NCBI GenBank assembly: GCA_002162875.1
Contig: MABA01000003.1
Span: 62,001 to 126,000 of the forward strand
From: Rhodobacterales bacterium 52_120_T64
GTDB lineage: Bacteria; Pseudomonadota; Alphaproteobacteria; Rhodobacterales; Rhodobacteraceae
Length of the DNA: 64,000 nucleotides
Direction: 5' to 3'
Shown here: one piece after another, positions 20,045 to 29,412 of the stretch
Position numbering within the stretch: position 1 is the stretch's first letter
How the letters are laid out: every line of letters begins with the position of its first letter
Translations under genes and position numbers: made by a program
Notes under the pieces: generated by a model
What the model was told of the DNA's origin: nothing
Database searches by the model: none
What the model saw: only the letters and a program-made list of their open reading frames with translations

Positions 20045-21154
20045 ATGCTACGCCTGATTTCAATTCTCCTCGCCTTGATAATTTTGACAACATCCGCATT
20101 TGCGGATGATTGGCCAAGCGCTGGTAAACTGATGATGCAGCGCGCCGGAGATCGACTGAGCAGCGCAACGACAACAGCAGAACGAGTTGATGCTTTGCGT
20201 GAAATCGGCGCGATTGCAGCGGAATATCCAGATGCAACGGGCGCACAAACTATGGCGTCGGTGTTCAGCCAAAAAGCAACGATGGAGGCCGGTCCAAGCG
20301 CGATGCTAGGGGCTTTGGAGGAACTGGCGAGCGCTGGTGAAATTACGGATGTGAACGCGTACGGGGCTATTGTAGGACCGTTGATCGACACTGTGGTCAA
20401 AATGCAGGCGGATGGTACGTTGTTATCCGAAACTGCTATTCAACTGGATGATGCGATCTCGAAGCTGAACAGCGTGGCGGCGAAAGCAGGACTGCCAAGT
20501 GTAGCCGAAGCCATCACGCAAGCGAGCGGGGACATCGTGGGCGGCGCCGCACTAACGGATGCGCTGGGCAAACTTGCTAACTTTGCCAAGGTTGCGCGGG
20601 GGGCACCGGATGTGGCTGGTATGACCGCCAAGGAAACCAAGGCATATCTCGATAGCGTTGTCGGATCGCTTCCTGCCGGTGGTGGCGTTGCGATCTCCGG
20701 TCCGATGTATATAGCGTTCAGAGATAGTCTGGCGTGGAATAACGAGATGTTTGGCCAGTCTGCACAGGCATTGGATCTGGTTGCGAATGCGATAGAAACC
20801 GGCCAATTTGATCACGAGGCCTATAACAAGATCCACGATCGATTGAATGAATTGTCCGAGGGACCATGGGGCAGCGATACCGCGAAAGATATCCTGAAGA
20901 GTCTGTGCAAATCCCTTCCCGTTGCGGGCGCTTGGTGTGATGATTTGTTCAAAGCGGTCGAGACGTTGCTCAGCGATGTCGATTGCGGCGCGGTAACATG
21001 TGACTGTGACAATGTGGGCGGAGGGTTGATGCGTGGACCGTTGATTGTGCAATGCAAGCTTCAGGAAGACACTCTGATTGCAGAGTGCCGGGCTACGCAA
21101 AATGTCACGAGTACATGTGATGCTGGTGCCGCAGGGCCGGGGGCGAATTACTAA
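20045..21154 (+). CDS. Secreted helical protein with cysteine-rich tail, unknown function
   Basis: The family was not recognised. The 369-aa product has a clear signal peptide (MLRLISILLALIILTTSAFA, cut before DDWPS), a long alanine-rich and largely helical body, and a C-terminal 75 residues with eight cysteines (LCKS, WCDD, DCGAVTCDCDN, QCKL, ECRA, TCDA). Eight is an even number, consistent with disulfides in the periplasm or outside the cell. The ATG at 20045 is preferred over one at 20039 because AAAGGA lies 7 nt before it. It converges on the EamA gene with only 4 bp between the stop codons. Confidence 0.75.
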   Translation: MLRLISILLALIILTTSAFADDWPSAGKLMMQRAGDRLSSATTTAERVDALREIGAIAAEYPDATGAQTMASVFSQKATMEAGPSAMLGALEELASAGEITDVNAYGAIVGPLIDTVVKMQADGTLLSETAIQLDDAISKLNSVAAKAGLPSVAEAITQASGDIVGGAALTDALGKLANFAKVARGAPDVAGMTAKETKAYLDSVVGSLPAGGGVAISGPMYIAFRDSLAWNNEMFGQSAQALDLVANAIETGQFDHEAYNKIHDRLNELSEGPWGSDTAKDILKSLCKSLPVAGAWCDDLFKAVETLLSDVDCGAVTCDCDNVGGGLMRGPLIVQCKLQEDTLIAECRATQNVTSTCDAGAAGPGANY

Positions 21155-21158
21155 GCAG

Positions 21159-22001
21159 TCAAATAGCGGAGAAGCCAAGTAGGACCACGCCCACTGCGAC
21201 GACAACCGATGCGGCTAGTCTCAGTTTCCAAGGGCGCTCACCCAGCCAAAGCATTCCGATGAGGGCTGCGAAAACCACGGAAGTTTCCCGCAATGTTGAC
21301 ACCATCCCTAGTGGAGCGATGGCTTTGACGTAGATCACGAGGCCGTAGGCGGTGGCAGAGACGAGGCCGCCGAAGATGCCCAACATTAACGTCTTGCGTG
21401 ATAAGGTCAGCATACCTTTACCGACGCGGGCAAGGATGAAGATGGCAGTGAACGCTTCCGCGATGAACAGCCAGCCGACGTAGCCCAACGGCGTTTGTGC
21501 GGCTCGCACTCCCATTCCATCGACTAACGAATAGGCCGCGATCATAGCACCTGTCGCCAGCGCGGTAAGGACGACCAATGGTGGCGTTGCGCCGCGAAAC
21601 ACATCGCCCGCCATCATGAATATGCCGGTGGACGCCAGCAAAACACCAACCCACGCTGACGGCGGCAAGGTTTCCCCGACGAAAACCTGCGCACCTAGAG
21701 CGACTAGAACGGGGGACATACCACGCGCGATTGGATAGACGTGGCTTAGGTCGCCTAAGCGATAGGAGTGGTAGAGCAGGTAGTAATAGGCAAAGTGGAT
21801 AACCGTAGATCCGGCGATGAACGACCAACTTTCGACGGCCGGGATCGGGTGCATAAATGCGAGGATGATGCCAAGAACTACATGTCCCACCGAGATCAAC
21901 CCGAGTATGGCGAGTCGATCATCTGCGGCTTTGACGAATGCATTCCAAAGCGCGTGCAACACGGCTGCAAACAGGACGATGGAGATGGTTGTGAACGTCA
22001 T
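21159..22001 (-). CDS. EamA-family (DMT superfamily) transporter
   Basis: A 280-aa inner-membrane carrier with ten predicted transmembrane helices in two EamA repeats (HALWNAFVKAADDR in the first; YGLVIYVKAIAPLGMVSTLRETSVVFAALIG region in the second). EamA proteins export or import small metabolites, often amino acids or amines; the substrate cannot be read from sequence. It is the last gene on the strand of phnW-phnA-phnY, 57 bp after phnY. It may therefore move 2-aminoethylphosphonate or a pathway product. Confidence 0.85.
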   Translation of the reverse strand: MTFTTISIVLFAAVLHALWNAFVKAADDRLAILGLISVGHVVLGIILAFMHPIPAVESWSFIAGSTVIHFAYYYLLYHSYRLGDLSHVYPIARGMSPVLVALGAQVFVGETLPPSAWVGVLLASTGIFMMAGDVFRGATPPLVVLTALATGAMIAAYSLVDGMGVRAAQTPLGYVGWLFIAEAFTAIFILARVGKGMLTLSRKTLMLGIFGGLVSATAYGLVIYVKAIAPLGMVSTLRETSVVFAALIGMLWLGERPWKLRLAASVVVAVGVVLLGFSAI

Positions 22002-22058
22002 TCAGGTCGCCCGAAGTTAGTGGGGGTGCCTTGCAACATGTGCTGGGCACCCGCAAAT

Positions 22059-23510
22059 TTAGTTCCAAGGCAACGAGAATGTTTTGACGTTGGTGAAGCT
22101 TTTCATAGCCTCGATAACGCCTTCCTTGTAGCCGTTGCCGCTGTCTTTAATGCCACCAAACGGCGACATCTCGATGCGGTAACCGGGGACTTCCCAGATG
22201 TTCACAGTGCCTACAACTAGGTTCTTGATATAGGACTGCATACGACCAAAATCATTCGTGCAAACGCCAGACGACAGGCCGAACGCCGTTGAGTTCGAGA
22301 TTTTCATAACCTCTTCATCATTGTCAGGTACGCGCACGATCGGGATGATTGGCCCGAAGGTTTCCTCCATGACCAACTCGCTTTCGTGCGGCACGAAATC
22401 CACAACAATTGGCGGCAGCAACGCGCCTTCGCGGCCGGGGTTATACAAGATTTTCGCCCCTTGCTCTTCCGCCATGTAAACCCGTTTCTCAAAGGTTTCC
22501 GCCGCTTGCGCGTGGATGACCGTGCCAAGATCCGTGGACAGGTCCATCGGGTCACCGAACGTCAGTTTTTTGGCGCGCTCAAGGACCAGTTCGACGAACT
22601 TGTCTGCCACACTCTCCTGACATAGAATACGTTTCACAGCAGTACAACGTTGCCCCGAATTTTTCGTGGCTCCGGCAACGGCCAAATCGGCGGCTTTGGC
22701 CAGATCTTCATCCGAAAGATCGTTACAGATAATCAGCGGGTCATTCCCGCCAAGCTCAAGAACCTGCCGTTTGTATACCGCTTTAGCAGCAATCATTTTA
22801 CCAACTGGAACGCCGCCAGTGAAGGTCACCAGTTCAATGTGTTCGTTGGTGACCATTTCGTCGCCAATGTCCTGAGGCCAACCTGTTACGACCGAAAGCA
22901 TTTCGGGTGGCAGACCAGCCTCGTACAGCGCATCCGCTAACCAGATTGCGGTCAGGGGGGTAAGTTCGGTTGGCTTCACAACGATACAGTTGTTCGTTGC
23001 GATGGCCGGCGCGATCTTGTGCGAGACCATGTTTAACGGATGGTTAAACGGTGTGATTGCGGAAATTACCCGCAACGGTTCGCGCGTTGTGAAGATTTTC
23101 CGCTGTTTGCCATGCGGCGTCAAATCGCAGGAAAAAATCTCGCCGTCGTCGTGAATGCACATCTGACCCGCAAGCGTATACACATCGTAAGCACGACCAC
23201 ATTCATATAGGGCATCGCTAATAGATATACCCAACTCGGCTGTAATAATCGGCGCAAGCTCTTCTTTGCGATCATTGATGATTTCAGCCACGTTCAGCAA
23301 AATCCGTTGCCGCTCGTAGCGGGTCAATGTCGGCTTATAGTTCGCACCAATTTCAAACGCTTCGCGCGCGTGCTCGGCGGTGCCCGCAGGCACCGATCCG
23401 ATCACCTCATTGGTATAGGGATACCGCACTTCGACACGTTCAACCGTGTCGACCTTGCGGCCAGCAATGCGCATTGACTCGTGGCGCATTTCAATTGGGG
23501 CTTTGCTCAT
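22059..23510 (-). CDS. phnY: Phosphonoacetaldehyde dehydrogenase
   Basis: PhnY oxidises phosphonoacetaldehyde to phosphonoacetate with NAD+, the middle step of the PhnW-PhnY-PhnA route. The 483-aa aldehyde dehydrogenase has the catalytic glutamate motif [10 protein letters not shown] and the catalytic cysteine in [11 protein letters not shown] (about residue 289). The specific assignment comes from the context, with phnA and phnW directly upstream. The start is set at [12 protein letters not shown], where the family begins; the longer frame overlaps phnA. The gene lies 13 bp after phnA. Confidence 0.93.
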   Translation of the reverse strand: MSKAPIEMRHESMRIAGRKVDTVERVEVRYPYTNEVIGSVPAGTAEHAREAFEIGANYKPTLTRYERQRILLNVAEIINDRKEELAPIITAELGISISDALYECGRAYDVYTLAGQMCIHDDGEIFSCDLTPHGKQRKIFTTREPLRVISAITPFNHPLNMVSHKIAPAIATNNCIVVKPTELTPLTAIWLADALYEAGLPPEMLSVVTGWPQDIGDEMVTNEHIELVTFTGGVPVGKMIAAKAVYKRQVLELGGNDPLIICNDLSDEDLAKAADLAVAGATKNSGQRCTAVKRILCQESVADKFVELVLERAKKLTFGDPMDLSTDLGTVIHAQAAETFEKRVYMAEEQGAKILYNPGREGALLPPIVVDFVPHESELVMEETFGPIIPIVRVPDNDEEVMKISNSTAFGLSSGVCTNDFGRMQSYIKNLVVGTVNIWEVPGYRIEMSPFGGIKDSGNGYKEGVIEAMKSFTNVKTFSLPWN

Positions 23511-23523
23511 TTTGTAATTCCGA

Positions 23524-24768
23524 TCAAAGGGCTGCGGCGGTTGTGGCGTAGAAAAAAGCATCGAAATTACGTAATTCCGGCGCATCGCCCAAATCGATAA
23601 CGCGATTTACGATGAAAGGTACGCGTTGTTCGTGCAGACCACCATGAGAGCGCAGCGGTTCATTCAGAGCAGCCAGATCATGGCGATGCTCGGATGTGCC
23701 GATGGTGATATTTTCACCTGAGGTCAAAACGATATCGCCGATACGATCCGCCGGCAGCTCAAATAGCTCCACCGCTTCTTCTCGGGTAATCGCGGTCTCG
23801 ATCCCGTCGATTTCCGAAAGGCGTTTCAGAATGTCGGCACGATCCGCACCTTCAGGAAGATACGCCGTCGCAAACGATCCAAGTGCACCGTGGTGAACAA
23901 CGTATGGGTCGGTAATTGGCAGGATAACCCGCGCAGCCGCTTCGCCCAGCCATTCATCGAGCGTATCTTGAATGTAAATAACACTAGGTGAGCCGTCAGC
24001 GTGATGTTTTGGTTTCATACCATGATCGGCTGTTACAACAATAGCTGCGCCCATTTCATCAAGCTGGCCAAGGTATTTGTCGAACATTTCGTAGAAATCG
24101 TTGGCTTCTTTAATGCCCGGCGCATATTTGTGCTGAACGAAGTCGGTCGTGGTCAAATACATTACATCCGGTTTCCATTCAGCCAGCAACTTCACACCGG
24201 CGGCGAAAACAAACTCAGACAATTCGGCGGAGTAAACTTCCGGAACGTCCATGCCCAACCATGCGCTGGCGTTGTCAATTCCGTGCTCGGTTACGTTGGC
24301 AATATCCGAACGCTCGGCCGAAAAACACATGGCGCGGTCCGCGTCGAATTCCAATTCAGCACCCAGAAGCGCGCGCAACTTGTCTTTGGCGGTTACGATG
24401 GCAACTTTAGCGCCTGCGTCGTAGAATTTCTTGAAGATCGTGGGTGCGCGCAGAAAACGCACGTCATTCATCATAACTTCTTTGCCAGTTTCCGGTTCGT
24501 ACAGGTAGTTCCCGCAAATGCCGTGCACCGCTGGCGGGCGACCCGTTGCGATGGACAAGTTGTTTGGGTTTGTGAACGACGGGATGACACTGTTGGCAAA
24601 ACGAACGGTGCCCGTGGCTTTGATACGTTCAAGGTTTGGCATCAAACCTACCCTGATCGCTTCGTCAAGGTATGCAGGCTCACACCCATCAAGACAGATC
24701 GCAATTGCTGTGGTTTTCGGGACGGGATAGGTCCGGCCATTGGCAACGATCGGGGCTTGGATTGTCAT
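23524..24768 (-). CDS. phnA: Phosphonoacetate hydrolase
   Basis: PhnA splits the C-P bond of phosphonoacetate to give acetate and phosphate. The 414-aa protein belongs to the alkaline-phosphatase superfamily. The first metal-binding segment is [16 protein letters not shown], the nucleophile threonine lies in [11 protein letters not shown], and the later metal ligands are in [12 protein letters not shown] and SHGGLHEQ. It lies 22 bp after phnW and 13 bp before phnY in the same operon. The pathway does not need phosphate starvation where it has been studied. Confidence 0.95.
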   Translation of the reverse strand: MTIQAPIVANGRTYPVPKTTAIAICLDGCEPAYLDEAIRVGLMPNLERIKATGTVRFANSVIPSFTNPNNLSIATGRPPAVHGICGNYLYEPETGKEVMMNDVRFLRAPTIFKKFYDAGAKVAIVTAKDKLRALLGAELEFDADRAMCFSAERSDIANVTEHGIDNASAWLGMDVPEVYSAELSEFVFAAGVKLLAEWKPDVMYLTTTDFVQHKYAPGIKEANDFYEMFDKYLGQLDEMGAAIVVTADHGMKPKHHADGSPSVIYIQDTLDEWLGEAAARVILPITDPYVVHHGALGSFATAYLPEGADRADILKRLSEIDGIETAITREEAVELFELPADRIGDIVLTSGENITIGTSEHRHDLAALNEPLRSHGGLHEQRVPFIVNRVIDLGDAPELRNFDAFFYATTAAAL

Positions 24769-24790
24769 AATTTTGTTTCCTCAGAGTTAA

Positions 24791-25969
24791 TCAGGCAGCG
24801 AGCTTGGTTCGTTCAATTAGGGCTATTTCAGGCGGGGCGGCGGTGTCTACACCCATCTCGGCTAGTGTTTCTTTAGCGGCAGCCACAACTTGAAGCATGA
24901 CGCCCGCGTCCATCTGGCCGATACAGCCGATGCGGAAGCTGTCTACGACGGTCAGCTTGCCGGGATAGATGATGAAACCCTTAGATTTCATCGATTCGTA
25001 GAACGTAGTGAAGTCGAATTTCTCGTGCGCAGGGCAGAAGAAGGTAACGATGATTGGGGACAACCAGCGGTCCTTAAGTAAGGTTTCGAAACCCAAATCC
25101 CGCATGCCTTCAACCACTACATCGCGGTTGGATGCGTAGCGCGCACCACGGCCTTTGATGCCACCCTCGGCTTTATGTGCACGAAGCGCTTCCAAGAAGG
25201 CGACAACCACATGTGTTGGCGGCGTAAAACGCCACTGGCCAGTTTTGTTCATATGCGCCCACTGCGCGTGAACGTCGAGGCTTAGCGAATGGCTGCGACC
25301 CTTGGCGGCTTCCAACTCGTCCTTGCGGGCGATGATGAAACCGAACCCCGGAACGCCTTCGATACATTTGTTGGCCGATGAAACCATCGCAACGTAAGGG
25401 ATTTCGTTGAAGTCGAGGGGCACCGCACCAAAGGCGCTCATGCTGTCCACAAGCAGTTTTCGGCCAGCGACTGCAACGGCGTCCGCAATCTCTTTCACTG
25501 GGTTGAGAATGCCTGAAGATGTCTCGCAGTGCACGATGATAACATGGGTAATAGCGGGATCCGCCGCAATCGCCGCTGTGACTTCAGGACCGCGCGGTGG
25601 CATGTAATCGCCTTTGTTGATAACCGTGTAGTCGCGGTTCAGGTATTCCAGCGTTTGTGCGATCCGCATACCGTACGCGCCATTGCTTAGGACCAGAACC
25701 TTGCCGGTGCGAGGAACGAACGACCCCAACATCGCTTCGACTGAAAAACTACCGCTGCCTTGCATGGGGACGCAATCCAGCGCGCCTTCGGTGTCGCCGG
25801 TCAGGGCCAAAAGGCCCGCCCGCATTTCCGCGGTAAAGGCGCGAAATTCGCCATCCCAACTGCCCCAATCCCGAAGCATCGCTTCTTTGGTTTTGGCGGA
25901 AGTCGTCAGAGGTCCGGGGGTTAAAAGGTAGGGCTCGCCCATTATCGGGGCCACAATAGCGTTGGACAT
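24791..25969 (-). CDS. phnW: 2-aminoethylphosphonate-pyruvate transaminase
   Basis: PhnW transfers the amino group of 2-aminoethylphosphonate to pyruvate, giving phosphonoacetaldehyde and alanine. The 392-aa class V aminotransferase begins with LLTPGPLTTSAKTKEAMLRDWGSWD, the family hallmark region. The PLP-binding lysine is about residue 201 in SSANKCIEG. The ATG at 25969 has an AGGAACGTGAA leader with a proper ribosome binding site; the longer frame has none. It is the first gene of the phn operon, divergent from a LysR regulator. Confidence 0.95.
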   Translation of the reverse strand: MSNAIVAPIMGEPYLLTPGPLTTSAKTKEAMLRDWGSWDGEFRAFTAEMRAGLLALTGDTEGALDCVPMQGSGSFSVEAMLGSFVPRTGKVLVLSNGAYGMRIAQTLEYLNRDYTVINKGDYMPPRGPEVTAAIAADPAITHVIIVHCETSSGILNPVKEIADAVAVAGRKLLVDSMSAFGAVPLDFNEIPYVAMVSSANKCIEGVPGFGFIIARKDELEAAKGRSHSLSLDVHAQWAHMNKTGQWRFTPPTHVVVAFLEALRAHKAEGGIKGRGARYASNRDVVVEGMRDLGFETLLKDRWLSPIIVTFFCPAHEKFDFTTFYESMKSKGFIIYPGKLTVVDSFRIGCIGQMDAGVMLQVVAAAKETLAEMGVDTAAPPEIALIERTKLAA

Positions 25970-26013
25970 TTCACGTTCCTTTGCACCTAAAGTCACGGGT
26001 ACTTTTAGGCTAG

Positions 26014-26048
26014 ACAAATTATTTGTAAAATCGTTAATTAGTATTAAC
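26014..26048. promoter_or_regulatory. Two dyads between phnW and lysR
   Basis: ACAAAT-T-ATTTGT (26014-26026) and GTTAAT-TAGT-ATTAAC (26033-26048) are perfect inverted repeats whose centres lie about 20 bp apart, two helical turns. LysR-type regulators usually bind a pair of such sites in the divergent region, so these are the likely operator of the phn genes. Confidence 0.5.
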
Positions 26049-26063
26049 CCATCGATTTAATTT

Positions 26064-26942
26064 ATGGACTTGCTTGTGCGATATGTTCAACTTAGGGCTT
26101 TTCACAATGTTGCCGTTCACGGCGGGTTTTCTCGCGCGGCAGAGGCGTTGTTTTTAACCCAACCAGCCATTTCCGACCAAATTCGCAAGCTGGAGGAACA
26201 GTACGACGTGTTGCTGTTCAATCGTCACAAAAAACAGGTCAAACTAACGACCGCTGGTGAGGCGTTGCTGGAAATCACCAACCGTATGTTTGAAGTTGAA
26301 CGCCAAGCGCAAGATTTGTTGTCGGAAACGCGCAGTCTTAGTTCGGGTGTTCTGCGGATCATCGCGGATTCGGCGCACCACGTTAACCCGATTTTGGGGC
26401 GCTTTCGCACCAAGTACCCTCGTATCAAGGTTTCTATGCGCTCATCCAATACTGACGGCGTGATTAATGCCCTTCACGCTTATGAAGCCGACGTAGGCGT
26501 AATGGGCGAAGCGCCGCAAAACGCCGATTTCAATGTGCAAATCCTTGGAACTTCCGAGATCGTAGCCTTCGCGGCCAAAACGTTTAAGCGTGACCGCCGC
26601 AATAGTTTGGCGTTTGCTGATCTGGTGCATTTACCATTGGTATTTCGCGAACGAGGTTCCAAAACGCGTCAAAAATTGGAGGAAACCGCAAAGAAAGCGG
26701 GCGTCCCTCTGTCGCCAGTTATCGAGGCGGAAGGGCGAGAAGCCGTGCGTGAAATTGTGGCATCCGGTGCTGGCATAGGTTTTGTTTCCGCCGCGGAATA
26801 CGGCCATGATGATCGTTTTCGTCTGATCCAGCTAGAAGGCCCCGCCATCGATATGGAGGAGGCCTTGGTTTGTTTGCGTGAGCGCAGCCGCGGAAAACTG
26901 GTGGCAGCGTTTATGGAACTTGCGGCAGAAACGAACGACTAA
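26064..26942 (+). CDS. LysR-family regulator of the phosphonate operon
   Basis: A 292-aa LysR-type regulator. The N-terminal winged helix-turn-helix (about residues 5-64) contains GGFSRAAEALFLTQPAISDQIRKLE, and a periplasmic-binding-protein-like sensor domain follows from about 92. It is transcribed divergently from phnW, with 94 bp between the start codons, and is therefore expected to control the phn genes in response to 2-aminoethylphosphonate or a pathway intermediate. No ribosome binding site is visible before the ATG, so the message may be leaderless or weakly translated. Its stop overlaps the convergent Na/Pi gene by 4 bp. Confidence 0.88.
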   Translation: MDLLVRYVQLRAFHNVAVHGGFSRAAEALFLTQPAISDQIRKLEEQYDVLLFNRHKKQVKLTTAGEALLEITNRMFEVERQAQDLLSETRSLSSGVLRIIADSAHHVNPILGRFRTKYPRIKVSMRSSNTDGVINALHAYEADVGVMGEAPQNADFNVQILGTSEIVAFAAKTFKRDRRNSLAFADLVHLPLVFRERGSKTRQKLEETAKKAGVPLSPVIEAEGREAVREIVASGAGIGFVSAAEYGHDDRFRLIQLEGPAIDMEEALVCLRERSRGKLVAAFMELAAETND

Positions 26943-28627
26943 TTGTCGTCGTGACTGTGTTCGGGACCCAAAGTCTCGACTAACCTCGTTTGTAAAAGCT
27001 GGCCGCTTTTGTACAATATCGGGTAAGCAACCGAGGCGAAAAGCGAGTTCAGCTCTTTCAAGTTCCGCAGGGTTTCCAGATGGATGTTGCTGCTCTCGAA
27101 GCTGATTTCCTCACCTTCACGCAAGCGCTTCAAGTGTTGTTTGCGGCTTTTGCGTTCCATATTTGCCATTTCGGTCTTCTCTTCAATCAAGGTGCGCGCG
27201 GCCTCTAGATCACCCGAAATCAACACGTTGAAGGCCAGTTTGATATTGCAAATCACCCGCTCGTGCACGGTCACGAGTTCCTTCCAACCCTGCTTGGAAA
27301 ACTCCAAATTCTTGATGCTTTTGGATTCAGCCAAGACCAGCAATCGCTTGGCGATGATGTCTCCGGCATTTTCTAGATTGATCGAAAACTCCGTCAACTC
27401 CCGCGCTCTCTTTGCGTCGTCTCTTGTTAGTTCGCCACGTTGTAGTTCCGCCACATAGCGCCGAATGTCGGAGAAAGCAGAGTTCACCTCATGGTCCATT
27501 TTCCGGACTTTCTCCATGCGCTCCTTATCGAAATTTTCGTATAAATCCATGACCGGATGCACCATCACTTCTACGATTTGACCCATGCGAAGCACCTCGC
27601 GGGTGACACCGGAAAGCGCCAGATTGGGAGCATTCAGAACGGTTCGATCAAGGGCGCTCATTGGTTTGTAGATGTCGGATTGGCTTTCGGTTAATGGCTC
27701 CGGCATCAGTAAAGCCAACGGTTTTTCTATAACTTTTGTGAAAGGCAGGCCGATAATCAGCAACGAAAAGTTAAACGCCAGATGGGTGTTTACTAGATAT
27801 TGACCGGGCCCGAAGCTGTCAAAAATCGACAAAACAGGTGTGAGGTTTACGATAAACAGGGCGACAATGGCAGCCGTTCCGCGTAGCAGAAAGTTACCCA
27901 TTGGAATACGGCGGGCAAACTGGCCCATGCCGCGCGATAACCACACAGGCAGGATGGCACCGCCTAGGTTGGCGCCAAGTACAAGGGAAACACCGGCCTC
28001 GACAGGTAAAACTTGCAGAATGACGAGGGTCACGAACAGCAGGATTGCCGCGACGCTGGAATGCATAATGAATGCCAGAGCCGCACCAATCAGGAACGAG
28101 GTAATATACTCGGACCCAAGATATCCCGCCATCGCTGGCAGCAACTCGCTCTCGCGGATCGGTTCGCTAGCGGCCCCGATCATCTGCAAGGATATAAGAA
28201 TAAATCCAACGCCCAGTAGGATGCGGCCAGCTTGGCGCAAGCTGCGTTGTTCGGTTTTCAAGAACAGCCAGCCACCGATGGCCAGCAGGAAAGGCACCAG
28301 CCAGTCTAGATCGAAGGACAGGATTTGAATGACGAGCGCCGAGCCAAGGTCTGCCCCCAGAACAATTGCAAGGCCATTACCAACTGCGAGGAAACCGCCG
28401 GCAGCAAATCCGGTTGCCAACAGCGCTGTCGCGGTGGAGCTTTGCAGCACAATCGCCAACATCATGCCCATTACCGAGGTCTGAATCCGGTTGCGTTTTT
28501 CGTTGGTCATCATGCGTTTGAAGGATGGCCCCATGGCACGTTCGATGCCGGTTTGAACCATACGAACAGCGAACAGAAGCAACATGGTTGCACCGGCAAG
28601 GTTCAAGAAAAAAGCTAGAACGTTCAT
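26939..28627 (-). CDS. Na+/Pi-cotransporter II-family protein with PhoU-like domain
   Basis: A 562-aa protein. The N-terminal half has about eight to ten membrane helices with the twin QSSTATALLATGF and HSSVAAILLFVT motifs (the QSS repeats that bind sodium and phosphate). The C-terminal 200 residues are helical and PhoU-like. Bacterial members carry phosphate, and some have been proposed to export it. The ATG at 28627 overlaps the stop of the preceding gene (ATGA), so translation is coupled; the longer open frame runs into that gene. The position beside a phosphate-releasing phosphonate pathway suggests control of surplus phosphate. Confidence 0.88.
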   Translation of the reverse strand: MNVLAFFLNLAGATMLLLFAVRMVQTGIERAMGPSFKRMMTNEKRNRIQTSVMGMMLAIVLQSSTATALLATGFAAGGFLAVGNGLAIVLGADLGSALVIQILSFDLDWLVPFLLAIGGWLFLKTEQRSLRQAGRILLGVGFILISLQMIGAASEPIRESELLPAMAGYLGSEYITSFLIGAALAFIMHSSVAAILLFVTLVILQVLPVEAGVSLVLGANLGGAILPVWLSRGMGQFARRIPMGNFLLRGTAAIVALFIVNLTPVLSIFDSFGPGQYLVNTHLAFNFSLLIIGLPFTKVIEKPLALLMPEPLTESQSDIYKPMSALDRTVLNAPNLALSGVTREVLRMGQIVEVMVHPVMDLYENFDKERMEKVRKMDHEVNSAFSDIRRYVAELQRGELTRDDAKRARELTEFSINLENAGDIIAKRLLVLAESKSIKNLEFSKQGWKELVTVHERVICNIKLAFNVLISGDLEAARTLIEEKTEMANMERKSRKQHLKRLREGEEISFESSNIHLETLRNLKELNSLFASVAYPILYKSGQLLQTRLVETLGPEHSHDDN

Positions 28628-29412
28628 GCGGAACCTCCAACGATTTCGATCAGCTGTGACAGCAGTTCCGGCGTTGCAGCCGTTAGGACCCGCCCGTCGG
28701 AATGCAATGTCAGCGGACTGCCCTGCCAATCTGTCATCAAACCACCGGCGGCCTCGATCAGCGCGACGATGGGCAGGTAATCGTAGGGTTGCAAGTTGCA
28801 ATCCACCACTGCATCAATGTGCCCAGCAGCGACCAGCGCATGAGGGTAGCAGTCATAAGACATGCGGCGCGTTTTACCCGCTTTCAACAGCTTGGCGAAA
28901 ACCGAAGGGTATTGAGACACCATCGTTTCCGTTTCATTGATGAACAGCGTCGCAGCATTCAAATCGGTTTGCGAGGAGGCCGCAATCGGCGCTCCGTTCA
29001 TGCTTGCGCCAACACCCGCCTGCCCAACGTAGATTTCGTCAAGCGCAGGCATTCCTACAATGCCGAGCACCGGTTTACCTTGTTCAATAAGCCCCAGCAA
29101 CATCCCGAACAGTGGCATTCCCGATATAAACGAACGTGTCCCGTCAATTGGATCGACGACCCAATATGTCTGGGCATCCAGGTTTTCGCTGCCAAACTCT
29201 TCACCCAGTATTCCAAAGTCGGGATAAGCATCCAACAAAGATTTACGAATCTGTGCCTCGACGTTTTTATCAGCCACAGTGACCGGACTTTCGTCGCCCT
29301 TGGTCGCGACCTCCAACAATTGCCGGAAGTAGGACATCGCTGTAACAGATGCCTCGTTCACGGTCTTAAGCGCGAGCTCGGAAATCTGTTGATGTGCTGC
29401 TTGAACGTTCAT
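28624..29412 (-). CDS. Inositol monophosphatase-family phosphatase (HisN-like)
   Basis: A 262-aa Mg2+/Li+-dependent phosphatase. Metal-site motifs are GEEFGS (about 70) and WVVDPIDGTRSFISGMP (about 84-100), with the C-terminal YDYLPIVALIEAAGG. The substitution pattern and length resemble histidinol-phosphate phosphatase HisN, but true substrates in this family (inositol phosphate, histidinol phosphate, PAP) cannot be told apart by eye. It overlaps by 4 bp with both the DeoR gene upstream and the Na/Pi gene downstream, so the three form a coupled operon. Confidence 0.85.
   Translation of the reverse strand: MNVQAAHQQISELALKTVNEASVTAMSYFRQLLEVATKGDESPVTVADKNVEAQIRKSLLDAYPDFGILGEEFGSENLDAQTYWVVDPIDGTRSFISGMPLFGMLLGLIEQGKPVLGIVGMPALDEIYVGQAGVGASMNGAPIAASSQTDLNAATLFINETETMVSQYPSVFAKLLKAGKTRRMSYDCYPHALVAAGHIDAVVDCNLQPYDYLPIVALIEAAGGLMTDWQGSPLTLHSDGRVLTAATPELLSQLIEIVGGSA

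Noticed and set aside
24001-24876. Open frame (291 codons) on the plus strand across phnA and phnW
   Set aside because: It is antisense to two well-supported genes and without family resemblance.
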